Shown here piece by piece: positions 44,740 to 56,406 of a DNA stretch of 64,000 bases (its first letter is position 1; each line of letters opens with the position of its first letter). This DNA is from Umbilicaria muhlenbergii (taxonomy: Eukaryota; Ascomycota; Lecanoromycetes; Umbilicariales; Umbilicariaceae), in assembly GCA_000611775.1 (NCBI GenBank), contig KK106983.1, positions 1,142,575 through 1,206,574 on the forward strand. Direction: 5' to 3'. The position numbers were made by a program, and so were the translations under genes. Under the pieces are notes generated by a model that did not search any database, was not told where the DNA came from, and worked only from the letters and a program-made list of their open reading frames with translations.

Positions 44740-47700
44740 GGTCGCGCTGCAACATGCCAGAGATGCACGCCAAGGGGAAAAGAATCCAAAAGACTGCGGA
44801 TTGCTTGCTGTTGAGATACGTTACAATCGCTGACAATAGTCAGACCTTATTCGCGACTGAGGTTTCGTGTTTGAGTGCACCCAGAGGCGTGATGCTCCTT
44901 AGGTTGGCTTGGAAAGACGTGACGCAGAGAAGCTTGCATTCAAGACGGCAGTACTCAGCGGCCAGGCTTCGTTTCTGGGTGAAATTCGTGTATGGGTGCG
45001 AAAACACGTGTCGTGTGTGCAGGAGTCCGGCGAAAGGATTCAGGCTGGTGACGTTGGAGGTTACGGGATGGAGAACCAAACAGTCCTTGTGCACAGGATG
45101 CAAACCAGATGCTCGTAGAGATCAGAGGAGGTGAGATATTGAGTGACTTGGGGGAAATTTGTGGCCGCGGTTGGGGTTCACGACAATGAGATGTTACGTG
45201 GATGTCTCAACAATGGCAGCCTTACATTCAGATCTGTATTTCACTTTTGTTCTTATTTATTGTGCGAGCGCGCATTTCACATTGTTACGTGATTGAACGA
45301 GAGTCATCTTTATTGTCTATGTAGCCCACGGCGTCTATTGATCATGGCAATGACTGGCTTGGCTGACAGGTGTGGGATAGATGCTTGAAGGCTCGAGTAT
45401 GCCCGCGTGGGATTCTGCCCTCTCACACTTCGTAGACCTTTCGACCAAGCTCTACATCTGTGCGGGCGGTGGAAACTTTCTGGAGTCAAACCAGCAGCCC
45501 CCATATGCCTTCTCTGGGGCATGCTGGCACGTCCCAAATCATTCCTGCTCGAAGCGTGAAGATTTAGGATGCGGGAAAGCCCCCGCGGTGGATGCAAGTG
45601 AGGGAAACATCTCGATATTGAGATATCAGTGTTTCTATTCCCTGCCTGGAGGTTGGTGGAAGTGAGCGGAAACCTCACTTGATCCCCACGGCAACCCCTT
45701 GGTTTGCCCCTTTTGTGGGCCCGAAGCCTATTGCGCCAGCGCCGGGGTCACGTGCAAAACACCGTCCGTCGACCACAACTTGAAGCGACCCTGAGTCTGT
45801 CATCGGCTCCCAGGGTTTCGAAGCATCGTGTAACGTTGTCACAGTCGGCGCGCATCACGTTACTTGGTATCTCTCAGCACAGCACTGGAGATTCGTGCCG
45901 TCAGTGCACGGCCGAGATGACATGTGGAGATGCGTCGCAAATGCGAATGCCGACAGGTACATCCAGTTTGGACGCCTCGACGCTTGTTCCTTGTTGTTCC
46001 CTGTGCGTGCCACCCTCGGTTAGTGGCCGGCCATCCTCGGCTAGCTCAGCTGAGCAAGGATGGCGTGCTCGCGTAAAAACACCGCTTTGCGCGGAAGCGG
46101 TAGTCGGCCGGTAAATCAGGGGAGGATGCACGCAAGACTTCACGGGGACGAACTAAGGTACTCCCCCTCCCCTTTGCAAGCATGCCATGAGACCACATCT
46201 CCTCATCCTTTCCCGTGCATCCAAACATACGCAGCGCCAGCGGTCGAGCGCTGCCCAATCTCGTCCCTGCAGCCTGGGGCATGGGCGGAGAGAAGCTGAG
46301 AAGATCGACCCACATGCTGCAGCTCAGCCAAGCCCGACGCACCTGCACCATTGCAAGCGAGGTTGGTCTCGTCGTGGACGAACTATCGCTTGATCCTGGC
46401 AACCGCCTGCATCGTGCTGATATCAGCAATGTTCGTATATAGCACGCTTCTCATTATTGGACTTCGCCCAGACCGTGTAGATGCTAAGACGAACTGGTGT
46501 GAGTAAGAGTGCTGTACCTCTACGTTGGCGGTTGAGGGTGCACCCACAGCACCACATGACCGCCGCAGCTCAAGCCTGGCAAAACATCAGGGTCAAGTGG
46601 AGAGCCTGCGTCTTTGGGTTTTTGTAAATGCAGAATAGTCTATAGATCCGAGGTCATTGGAACTGGGAAAGTAATTTGGTGATAAAATGTAGCAAATGCG
46701 CGATATGGTTGGCTATGCAGACGAGTCACCTAGCGGTGCTTTCTTTCCTTTTCGATCACGTCAAACCTCCCAAGACACAAGCCAGCGTAGAGACAATGAT
46801 AGCCACTGATCCATGGACGCTGAGCCGCGGGAGAATGCTCCACCGTTCGGTGGAATGGGACGGATATCAAACCCTTCATCAAGATCGAATGACCTTGTCT
46901 CTCCTTCGACTTCCTGAAACCAAATATACCTTTCACTGTATGCAAACGAGTAGAAATCGGCACGCCATCAACGGACATGGTGTGCTTCCACCACCAGTTC
47001 TAACAACCTGACGCATGAGGCCAAAGTACTGAAGAACCCTTGACAGTGAGGTCGTGGTGAAATTCCCCATATAATTTCCACCATACGGCCATCATCCCTT
47101 CGACTGTTTGGTGTTTCACCAGATCTTCTCACAGTCGTGCCATGGTGGATTCGGGTGCCTCACTGACCAACCGACAAGAATGTAATGACAGTCTGCACGC
47201 TGCTTCAACGCAACAGGTGGCGAGCAGTGAGTGGCTCAGGTCTACAATAGACTTTCCTCGCCTTTTGGTGGTGAGCCATCTTTCATCTTCCTTCTGCTGC
47301 TCCTGCTCCTGCTGCTGCTGCTGCTTCTCCTCCATCTGGTGGGCCAAGGCAGAGTCTTCGAAGCTCGATTCAACGGCAAAAGGGTAACTGACCAGCGAAC
47401 CATCTGGCCAGCGAGCCAGTCAGTCCGACAATATTTGATGCCAAAAGGCGAGCAGCTTCCAGGTACGGTCGCGAGACTGGTACAGAGTTAGTAACGCATC
47501 AAAGACGCCGTTCATTCTTCTCACCATCGCACTTACCTCGGTCTTTGGTCCAAGGTCAAAGAGGACTCACGATGAACCCCTCGCCGTTGTTTCCAGCCTC
47601 GTAAAGGATCGCGAGTGTATGCTCTGGTCGCGGGTTGCCTAGGCTCTTTCCTTGCCTCTGGTAGCTCTGGCGCTGTTTGGGTGAGAAATCGATTAGCCAT

Positions 47701-48313
47701 GAAGGCTGGGGTGTATGGCCAAGTCATTGTTTTCATGTAGTGGTCCAACAGGTTGTATGGCAGTCAGGTGTAAATCAAGGATGACTATGGTTTGCAATTT
47801 CAGTTCGACGATTCCGTCGGTCGCAATGCGACGCCACGGCATAGCGTGCAAAGACACCGTGATGGAGGCAAGGCTATATGATTCGCTGCCATGATTGCGT
47901 AAAGCTATACAGCAAGCCAGCCACGCAGCAAGATCCACACTTGATTAAGTACAACGTGTTTCCGAAATGAGCAAGGAAAGTATTCAGACTCTGAAATCGA
48001 CAGCCCGGTCCTTTGATAGCCAGCCACCTTACTTGTGGGAAGAATAGCGTCACCGTAACAACGCCAAGGGTATCGAACGAGGTATGTGAGCAGAATATTG
48101 GTAGAGTTTTTTGAGTGTCAACGAGTCATAGAACGAAACATTTATCAGAAGCAAAGGCCAGCTAAAACGACCGCGCAGAAAAGTACAACGTTAAACGGCG
48201 ATGCGCCGCCCACGGATGTCAGTGACTCGTTATTAATCCAAAGCAATGCTTCGACATCTCAATGTGCGTTTGCGACCAGCCTCTCAGCTGCTCTGCTTTC
48301 ACCGTCGAGAGAA
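44740..48313. other. 3.6 kb gene-poor region downstream of flbD
   Basis: No frame on either strand resembles a protein, and no spliced candidate was found. A CTG/CTC-rich stretch at 47295-47335 translates as poly-Cys/Leu/Gln in different frames and is compositional. The right part should hold the flbD 3' UTR and the left part the promoter of the PHD/Myb gene. Confidence 0.55.
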
Positions 48314-49291
48314 TCAGCCAAGGAGGTTGGAAAGATTCATTCTCGTATCTCGAGGTTCTGCGGCTGTTGGATTGCCAGTTAGCGATTGGAAAGAGGGCAG
48401 TTGGAGCTGCGGCCGTGGGGAGGGTTGGCGGCGTATGTGATAGTAGTCTCCATTGGGAGAGGTGCTGGTGGCGAGCTCCGCCAGCTGATAGAGCGACTGT
48501 TGTGGGGTTGATGGTGTTTTCCGTTGTTCGCTATGCTTGGGTGGGTGAAAACTGCTGTCGGGGACGAAGCTACTACTGTTGCTGCTGTTGCTGTTGCCGT
48601 TATTCTGGCCACTGTTGTAGCTGGCACCCAAGTGGAGCCTTGGAAGGCTTGTGCGATGAGTTCCCAACGAAGTCCCAATCATCAGTGGCAAGTCGGTTGC
48701 CGGTGATTGGGCGACTTTCGGGGAGATGGAGAAGCTCGAACTCGAATCGGAGATAAGAGACGGCGCCTCTCCTATCGAATCAGGCACGGAGACCTCTGAG
48801 ACGGCAGGTGAGGTCAACGGCGCCTCTACCGTCCGTCTCGATGGCGGTATCATGATGGTACGGACGGGACGTTCCAAGGTATGGACCGGCCTCGCGAAGG
48901 ATAACGGCTCAACTCTCTCGTCAAAATCGTCTCCAGAGCGGCTGGCACCCTCGCGTCGGACTACCAGTCGTCGTCGTCGGTTCATCCCGCCGTTCCACCA
49001 ATTCTTTACGGCATTGTCGCTTCGGCCACGAAGACGACGTGCAATCTCTGCCCAGCGCTTTCCCATCTCGCCGACCAGCCGCTCGATGACGATTCCTTCC
49101 TCAGGGGTGATGGGTTCATGGTTCAGGGTAGGCTTCAGATTCTGGTGAAAGCGTTCTCTACACTGCTTGGGAGATCTGGAGGCGATCAGATGAGAAATGC
49201 GGACCCAGTTGTGAGCTCCTTGGGACTGGACCAGCTGAAGAAGGTATGCATCTTCGGCCTGCGACCATGGTCCTCGCCTATGGGGGGCCAT
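48314..49291 (-). CDS. flbD: FlbD-type Myb transcription factor
   Basis: One uninterrupted frame encodes 325 residues. FlbD is a two-repeat c-Myb-like factor that, in Aspergillus, acts in the fluffy pathway upstream of brlA to start conidiation and also affects sexual development. Repeat R2 spans about residues 5-55 (RRGPWSQAEDAYLLQLVQ...CRERFHQNLKP) and repeat R3 about 58-108 (PEEGIVIERL...SDNAVKNWWNGGMNRRRR), nearly identical to the family. The rest is Ser/Pro/Asn-rich and disordered, with a short Asn/Ser run, ending in RMNLSNLLG. The start MAPHRRGPW matches the family. The frame stays open for 372 nt upstream but has no ATG there. Upstream lies 7.1 kb without a gene. Confidence 0.93.
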   Translation of the reverse strand: MAPHRRGPWSQAEDAYLLQLVQSQGAHNWVRISHLIASRSPKQCRERFHQNLKPTLNHEPITPEEGIVIERLVGEMGKRWAEIARRLRGRSDNAVKNWWNGGMNRRRRLVVRREGASRSGDDFDERVEPLSFARPVHTLERPVRTIMIPPSRRTVEAPLTSPAVSEVSVPDSIGEAPSLISDSSSSFSISPKVAQSPATDLPLMIGTSLGTHRTSLPRLHLGASYNSGQNNGNSNSSNSSSFVPDSSFHPPKHSEQRKTPSTPQQSLYQLAELATSTSPNGDYYHIRRQPSPRPQLQLPSFQSLTGNPTAAEPRDTRMNLSNLLG

Positions 49292-51336
49292 GCCGACACG
49301 ATACTGAAATTGCACCACGACGAAGGGTGTACTGCAACGGTGTAAGCCTCGACTACAAATATGGGTACTTGCGCAGTATACGTACAAGGTGATGTTCTTG
49401 TTGGTATAGATATATGAGAAAGCAGTACCGATGCTCGCTGCTGGTGTTCTTCCAAAATTCAAATGTTCAATAGTCCGTGATAGAAGTTTTTGTTCTCGAG
49501 CACGGCAAAACAAAAGTTGAGTGGACAAGGAGGGAGGACGGTGACCAAACGGGCGGATACAAGAACGGATGAGGAGTGGTGGGTCAGAAGTAGACTTGCA
49601 AGGCTCCGGGGAGTCTAGGGATAAGGTAAGATGGGTTGGAAAAAGAGATCTCAGATCGCACAAGGCCAGTGGGGTTGACAGGTGGACAGCAAGGATGGGG
49701 AGCTAGTGTATTATCTAGCAGTATCCAAGGATCCGGGGCAGGCTGCGCGCTGCGACTGGTGCCTTGGCCTGGCTGTTGACCAAGTGCAAGTCTAACGTTC
49801 GAAGTGTCTCTGGACGTGCGCCGGGCCAGCAGGAACAGGAAAACGGCGTTGGGGAGCGAGAGTGGATTCGGACGATGGGGACAACGTCACGAGTGGAAAG
49901 GGAAGAGGCGTCCGTCACCGATTGGTGGCACAGCTGGATTGGGAATCATGTCCGTAGGCGTGTGTGCTTGGCCGAGTCAAGAGTCTAAAAGAGCAAAGGC
50001 AAAGGCGGTAGGAAGGAAAGACGATGATGGATCCAGATCTCTGGGAATGTACTTGGGTGGGTGTGGAATGATGCGCAACAGGGGGGAAGGGAAGGGAAGG
50101 GGGCCGCTGGGGGGGGAGTTAGACAGTGAGTACACGGTAAGTGAGGTAGACTAGGTTAGTGAACAGTGGGTAGTGGTTAGCAGGTGCCTAGTGTGGTCAC
50201 TGGAGTGGTACGAGTACCGTCGTGGTACCGTAGCGGTTCCACACCCGGGACGCGTCCAAGGGAGTCCAGGGAGGCGGCCTGCTCAGGGCAGGCCAAAGGG
50301 AGGCAGAGTACGAGTAATATTCCGTGCTCGACCAGCGGGTAAGGTTAACGTCTGAACTCTGAACTCCGAACTGTGCACTCTGGATTCAGCATCGCTTCGG
50401 AAGGGCCAAGAATCCAAGACCCAAGGACCCAAAATCCCAAGACTGCGACAGTACCGGCTCCTGGGTGGGCAGTGGGAACCACCTCTCGTTGGCTTGCGGC
50501 ACCGAGGGTTTCGTCCAGTGCCTGTTGGACTGGCACCAACGCCCATGGGCCCATGCCCACACAGCGCTCTGGGAGATCATAGGTCAAGAACGTACGCTGG
50601 TCGTGAAGGAATACCGTTTTTCGCGTCGATACTTTTACCTCGAACCTTTCATTTGACTTCGGGACCTTTCCGATCGCAGCAGACACAGCATGCCACATGG
50701 ACCATCCATTACCCCGTCATGCTATCCATGATCAGCTTGGCCAAGCGTGCGGATTCCGAGCCTCACGTCCAAGCGAGCAAGTGGTGTCTCCGCTTCTCAC
50801 CCGGCCTAATGGGGGAATGGCGAAGGGCGCCTGGGGGCAGGGAGGGATGATTTGAGTAAGGAGCGGTGGTGGTGGTGGTGGTGCCATGGTGGTGCCATGG
50901 TGGTGGGTGGTAGGGTGGTGGGATGGAGGCTGCGGTCGAGTGCTTGAAAAACAAGCCCAGCGATGCAAAGGTGCAGCTTGCAGGCCTGCACCACATGGCA
51001 AAGTTCGGCGTTATGGCGGACCCCTGGCCCAGCAGCACCGGTGGGCCAGGGCCATGTCTGCGAATCTGCATGTCTGACCCAGAGCCATAGAATTCGGGAC
51101 CATGTCTGATCTGCATTGCATGTATGAAATTGATAGCGTACGCGGAAGCATGTTCGTGGGCCAGGGCCCTTGTCCCGTCCTATCTGGTCCCTGCCCCCGG
51201 CGCCACGGCCCTTGCTCCTGTCCACCTGAAGCTGAGAGCATGTGGCGACGGATCGAGCGTTGGGTTCGACTACGCTTACGCATTCAGCATCAACAACGGA
51301 GGGACGGCGAGGCGAGTATGATTACAGAGTCGTGTT

Positions 51337-51378
51337 GATGGGTGATGGGTGATGGGTGATGGGTGAGGGGTGAGGGGT
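51337..51378. repeat. 7-bp tandem repeat, 6 copies
   Basis: Four units of GATGGGT are followed by two of the variant GAGGGGT, showing spread of a point change along the array. It lies upstream of flbD. Confidence 0.92.
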
Positions 51379-51595
51379 CATGGATTACGAGGCCGGCCAG
51401 TGGCTACAGGGCTAAGAGCTTCACCCCGGCGGCTTTAGCGAGGAAAGGTTGTTTATTTCCCTTTCTTCCCTTCTTCCTTCAGGTCCTTGCCTCGTGCCGC
51501 CTGGCTCACTGCTCAGGCACGTCAGGGCAGGGACGGAGGAAGACGGAGTAGGACAGGGAAGTCAGTATGATGAGGTATGCAGTTTGAGAGTATCG

Positions 51596-51630
51596 CATCG
51601 CATCGCATCGCATCGCATTGCATCGCATCC
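51596..51630. repeat. 5-bp tandem repeat (CATCG), 7 copies
   Basis: Seven CATCG units lie end to end, with one CATTG and one terminal CATCC variant, in non-coding DNA upstream of flbD. Confidence 0.92.
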
Positions 51631-51663
51631 GTATCTCGTGCTTGTACGACACGGATCCCGCCG

Positions 51664-51700
51664 ACAGGCTACAGGCTACAGGCTACAGGCTACAGGCTAC
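51664..51700. repeat. 7-bp tandem repeat (ACAGGCT), 5.3 copies
   Basis: Five perfect ACAGGCT units and a partial sixth lie only 33 bp after the CATCG array. Confidence 0.92.
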
Positions 51701-52130
51701 GCTTGTGCTGCGAAGCGCATGCTGGATGGAGCGTGGAAGCGACATGCACAGCCAGTCGCACCGAGCATGAGCGAAATCCGACGGGGGCAGACGCAGCGTC
51801 AGCAAGACGCTGGAATATATCCAACCGTTTCGCCTCCTTGGAGTAAAATGAACAAGGCCAGGTGCTGCTGAGACTCGGACTCGTGCTGTCGCATGCGACC
51901 AAACACGATTGAGGCATGCATCGAATTGACCGCTCCGTCCGAACAGAGCACCTCGTGCCATTATCGTGAGAGTCCGAGTGCGTGACGGACTGACAGTGGA
52001 CATTCGGCGCTAGGATCGGACAAGAGTGCGACGGATCGATCATGGCAGATCAATTCGCATCTCGCAAGCAGCCGGCCAATGGCAGGCGCGAGCGACAACA
52101 ATTCAAATCATACCGTTGCAGGCATGACAG

Positions 52131-52160
52131 GCCATGGCAGGCCATGGCAGGCAATGGCAG
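52131..52160. repeat. 10-bp tandem repeat, 3 copies
   Basis: Three units of GCCATGGCAG (the third with one change) contain the palindrome GCCATGGC. Confidence 0.85.
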
Positions 52161-52711
52161 GCCTCGAGGCACCCCGGCCGGCCCCAGCTATGCCTGCTTG
52201 GGCACGGAATGCCACGTTGTCTGGCTGAAAGCGGCCATGGGCTGTGGTGTCACCGTGCATGGCGCGAGCCGCGCGACGTTTGGAAAAGCTAAAAGGGAGC
52301 GTGCGTCGACGAATCTGACTTGGACGTGCAAGGCACGAGTCAGATCGGGATCAGGATCAGGATTCAGGATTGGGGATGAAGTCAACGAGCCAGGATCATC
52401 ATCAGATTTCCAGGGTTTTCAAACACGGCTCGAGACAAGACCGAGCCTTGGCCTAGTGCAGCACGAACAAATCAACAAATCAACGAATTACCAACTCTCT
52501 TGGGCATCTTCTGGGCTTTCCAAAGCGAAAGCGAGTCAGGTCCAGCTGGCCTCGAGTGCCTCGACGCTCTGAGTCCGGGAGGCGCTCTAAAAGCTTTCGA
52601 CTCGGCTGAGGAGTACGTAGCTGTGTCCCCGATGGTAATATTGTCGACCCTGCCCAGTCGGACGCAATAGCGCTTAGTTCATATTTGTAAGAATGCTTAT
52701 GATCTTACGTG

Positions 52712-52731
52712 TACTCGTACCTACGAGTACG
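52712..52731. repeat. perfect 9-bp inverted repeat with TACGAGTA words
   Basis: The arms GTACTCGTA (52712-52720) and TACGAGTAC (52723-52731) are separated by CC. A further overlapping TACGAGTA runs to 52736. The same 8-bp word recurs elsewhere in non-coding parts of the window, which makes a protein-binding site more likely than chance. Confidence 0.8.
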
Positions 52732-55331
52732 AGTACCTGTGCGTACGGGACGTTGGACGATCATCGCAAGCGAGGTCTACCCCCTTAGCTGGGAGGCTGG
52801 TTACGCCTGAGCCTGATGAGGAGCATACCGTACCTCGCTTAACTGAATACTGGCCCTTCAGGTAGGGACGAGGGAGGCGAGGGAGGCACGTGGGAGGGTA
52901 GGTCAGCATTAGCATTCGCATGAGCATTAGCATTTCCAACGGTCGCTCCTCGTTTTTGGGGAATCCGAAAATAATCCGTCAAGGCACACACCATCCGATG
53001 TTTCTAATTCCAACACAACTGTCATCCGCCCTCATGATCAGGAGCGCAGTTCCGTACCGCTAGCCTTATCTTCCCACGTGGACCAACATCACAATGCACA
53101 TGCGAGGGCCGCCGGGAGGAGGCACAGCGAGACTGGCGCGCCCATCTGGCATCGGCATGCCACGTTCGCGCTGCTTCCAAATCAACATCTGCCCGTTGAA
53201 ACGTTTCGGCCACACTCAGCTTGCCCTCGCAAGGTTTCACACCATCGGCGACTCCGAGGAGTGGGTGGAGGGGGTTTGGCAGTCTAGACGACGCCTTGGG
53301 AGTTTCGGCGGCTTGAATCAGCACCTCACCCAGCGCGCTGTATGGTTCGTCTCCCTCGCCTGCGTTTCCCCGCCGTAGGCTGGTATCGGAGTAGGCCCGT
53401 TTGACGCCAAGGCCAGTGGTGGATTCGAGCATCTATGGTTCTGGGTTTGGCACCCGCATGCAGTGCGTCCATCGCACGCGTCGCAACCCTTGGACATACC
53501 GCAGAACTCGCTTGACATGTCTGCTTCGCGGTTGGCGTGCAGGCGAGACCCCTGGCCATCCAGCCCACGAGAATGGGCCATGGCCGGCATGGAAATTGAC
53601 TGGTGCAGCGATGCGCCGCCAGAACGTGGAATGGCTTGCACTTGAAATATCCGACCGCTCCATCGGATCCAAAGCGTTCCACTCGATTGGCTCCATTGGA
53701 CTGGGGCCAACGGAGGCTTGGCATGCACCGAGCCCTTTTCTCTTTTTTTCTTTGGTCTTTCGGCTGTCGTCTCTGCTCGCGTGCGGCAAGCTCCGCACCG
53801 GTGACGGAAGACGGGCGTCGGAAGGGGTAAGGCGTGCGGACCTGGACGTGTCCGATTTACGATTTAGTCGCCTTGGTGGTTGCCCGGTCGGAGCTCGGCC
53901 GAGTTCAGGAAGGCGGGAGAGGGTGGAGACTGGAGACTGGAAAGTGGAAAGTGGAAAGGCGTTCAGCTCCCTTTGGTGACAAAGTGACCGCAACGGTGCG
54001 CCACCGACCATCCCGATCCCGGACGATTGACTTCAACGTGCTGCTTGGCTGGGCCATGACCGTGCACATGTGTGACTCGGACCACTACATCCTACTCCCT
54101 CGTTGTACTTGGAACACAGCCCGCGAGATTGATGTTTGACTCGTCAAGTCTGTGCTGCCTGTCGGGTGAGCATCAAAGGCTGAGAAGGACCAGAGCATAA
54201 TGGCAGATACTCGTACCGCAAGGGAGTCATCGCAGTCAATTGCCTACTCTCTTGCGCTTCACGCTCCGTCCTCCGCGATGTGGTAGAGACATGAGCTGTC
54301 ACGAATCCTGTTGCATGGCTTGAGTTACACGGGCATCCCATCGTTCTGCCAGTCCCGGCTTACACTCCTCGGCCTGGGTGCCAAATTGATTTGACAACAG
54401 ACCAGATGAAGGTAGGTTCTAATAACTACTTACCCCGGTGGAAGCCCGAACAAGCTGTCGGCCTGTGATGGTTTGTGTGGACCGAGCATGAAGACTATGG
54501 GGCACCATCAAACGGCTCAAGTATTGGGGTACATTTCATGCTCACGATCGCCACAGTCCCATCGCTCCATCTATACCAGTAGTATCCGTAAGGGCTTGAC
54601 ACTTGCCGTGGCGGGTGGGGTGGGCTTGAGAACGTTGTTTACGAATGAAGAACTATGTGTCCACGCCCATGTCTGATCGCGTCATGATTCATCCAAGACG
54701 CAGATGCAGCGTGTTCCGATTTCCCAAATCATCAGCCTTGGCCCTTGAAGCGTCCGGGGGTGGAAGAGGCAAAAGTCAAAGCGGCCCTCAATCGTGCTGA
54801 TTTGTGTCATTGACTCCAGAAAAAGGAAAAGCATACGGTAGCTCCGTCGTCCGTAAGCCCCAGCCAAACGGCAGAGACCCGAAGATCTCATTTCCAGCAA
54901 ACCTAAAACTGCAAGCGAGGCCAAGTCCGATTACCGAAACTCTGAATCGGGCTGACGAGGCTGATCTGCATTCCCCACCGCAGAGGTCTTGGCTCAGTGC
55001 TCACATCATCCATTCATCCCCGACTCTCTGCGACACCACGCCTACGTCGCTGCGTCACGACAACGCAGCCTCCAGGTGGTGCGCTACTGGTGGGCTGGTG
55101 GCGCGAGATGGGTGGGAATGGGGCGCTGATGAATGGTGTACTGGTGATGCCGGCACGGGCAGGTCACCTCACCATTTGCATCTCGCGTCTTGCATCGGCG
55201 CATCAGTGGAATGGAAAGGGAGATTGAAAATGAAAGTGTTGGGTGTGATTTGGAAGCAAATCCCGACGGACAGGACACGAAGCGGTGGCATCGCGCAGCT
55301 GGGTGCCAGGCTTTTGACACTCCCGAAACAG

Positions 55332-55448
55332 CCATCCATGTCCATGTCCATGTCCATGTCCATGCCCATGCACCCAGCACCCAGCACCCAGCACCCAGCA
55401 CCCAGCACCCAGCACCCAAGCACCCAAGCACCCAAGCACCCAAGCACC
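55332..55448. repeat. compound minisatellite (CCATGT, CACCCAG, CACCCAAG)
   Basis: Three arrays lie back to back: about six CCATGT-like hexamers, then six 7-bp CACCCAG units (55371-55412), then four 8-bp CACCCAAG units (55413-55444). The 8-bp unit differs from the 7-bp unit by one inserted A, so the last array likely grew from the one before it. Confidence 0.93.
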
Positions 55449-56406
55449 ATCATGCCGTTTTCCAGCTTACAGAATCAAGGTATGGACTACGACCACGCCT
55501 ACGACTGCGTACGACGACGACTTGCCCGCGTGTAGAAGACGTGCGGGACGGCGCCAATGCAACTCGGTGAGACAGCTGGAAAGGCTCGCTTGACTGGGCC
55601 ATCCGATTTCTGCATGGGCGGAGCCGGAGCCGGAGCAGTCGCAGCGGTGCTCGTATGTGTCGACGTCGACGGTCAGCAGTAAAGGGGGCGCTGGGTTGGA
55701 TGGGTTTAAGGGGGGAGGGGGAGGGGCTACAAAACGGTATTGCGGCTCGCTAGTATAGCGTAGCGCATGTGGAGCTGTCATCATGCCACCCTTCAGGACA
55801 TGATCTTTGGCCCGGCTGCGCTCACTCCAACTCCTGCTCACTCACTGGCACGCTTAGCACAGCGGTCCCAACGCCGATCCTATCAGATGGAGGGCATCAT
55901 GTGGCACACATTGGCCTGATACTTGTCCGGCGGTCCCCCCTCCCTCCCTGCCCGCCATGCCTGCCTCCTTGTCTGCCCACCACGCAGTGTAGGCGTATCG
56001 CTGGTGCAATTGCAACAAGCAGTGCGTTTGATGATAAATCTAGCCTAGCTAGGACCAGCAGTTGTCCCCGACTGCTACTGAAGTCGCTTCAGGGGCATGC
56101 TCTTGGGAAAAACAACAGCAAGAATAACGGTAGTAGCAGCAGTAGCAGCAAGGACGATTACACCGTACATTCTTCCCAAACCGTATTTGAATCCGCCCAA
56201 GGTGGCAAGTAAATGCTTCCATGGCAAAGCGAGCTCTTCGCAATGCTAGACTCCTTCAGACCCCTCCCAATACTACCCGTGGTATTCCCATTCCTGTAAC
56301 TCCCGGAACCAACCTATTTCCCTAGTTTGTGTGGTGTAAGTAATGTTTCACGTCCGGCGAACAGGCCGGCCGGCCGGCCTGGAGGGAAGTGAAAAGAGAC
56401 CCTCGT

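Larger units (their letters stand above)
49292..56406. other. 7.1 kb gene-free, minisatellite-rich region upstream of flbD
   Basis: The flbD start and the 3' end of the O-GlcNAc transferase-like gene bound this stretch. Many overlapping open frames occur on both strands because the DNA is GC-rich, but none resembles a protein. It holds at least five unrelated tandem repeats (51337-51378, 51596-51630, 51664-51700, 52131-52160, 55332-55448), a perfect inverted repeat at 52712-52731 and several TACGAGTA words. It most likely contains a large flbD promoter and perhaps a long 5' UTR or non-coding transcripts. Confidence 0.65.

Noticed and set aside
50732-51225. Minus-strand frames of 89-139 codons upstream of flbD
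   Set aside because: His/Pro-rich output of a GGT-repeat-containing, GC-rich region; several frames are open at once.
53401-54011. Overlapping open frames of about 190 codons on both strands
   Set aside because: Both strands are open because of GC-rich codon-like composition; neither product looks like a folded protein and no splice-supported extension was found.
54804-55570. Open frames across the compound minisatellite upstream of flbD
   Set aside because: Translation gives runs of SMSM, APSTQHP or VLGAGCW depending on frame, with no independent coding evidence.
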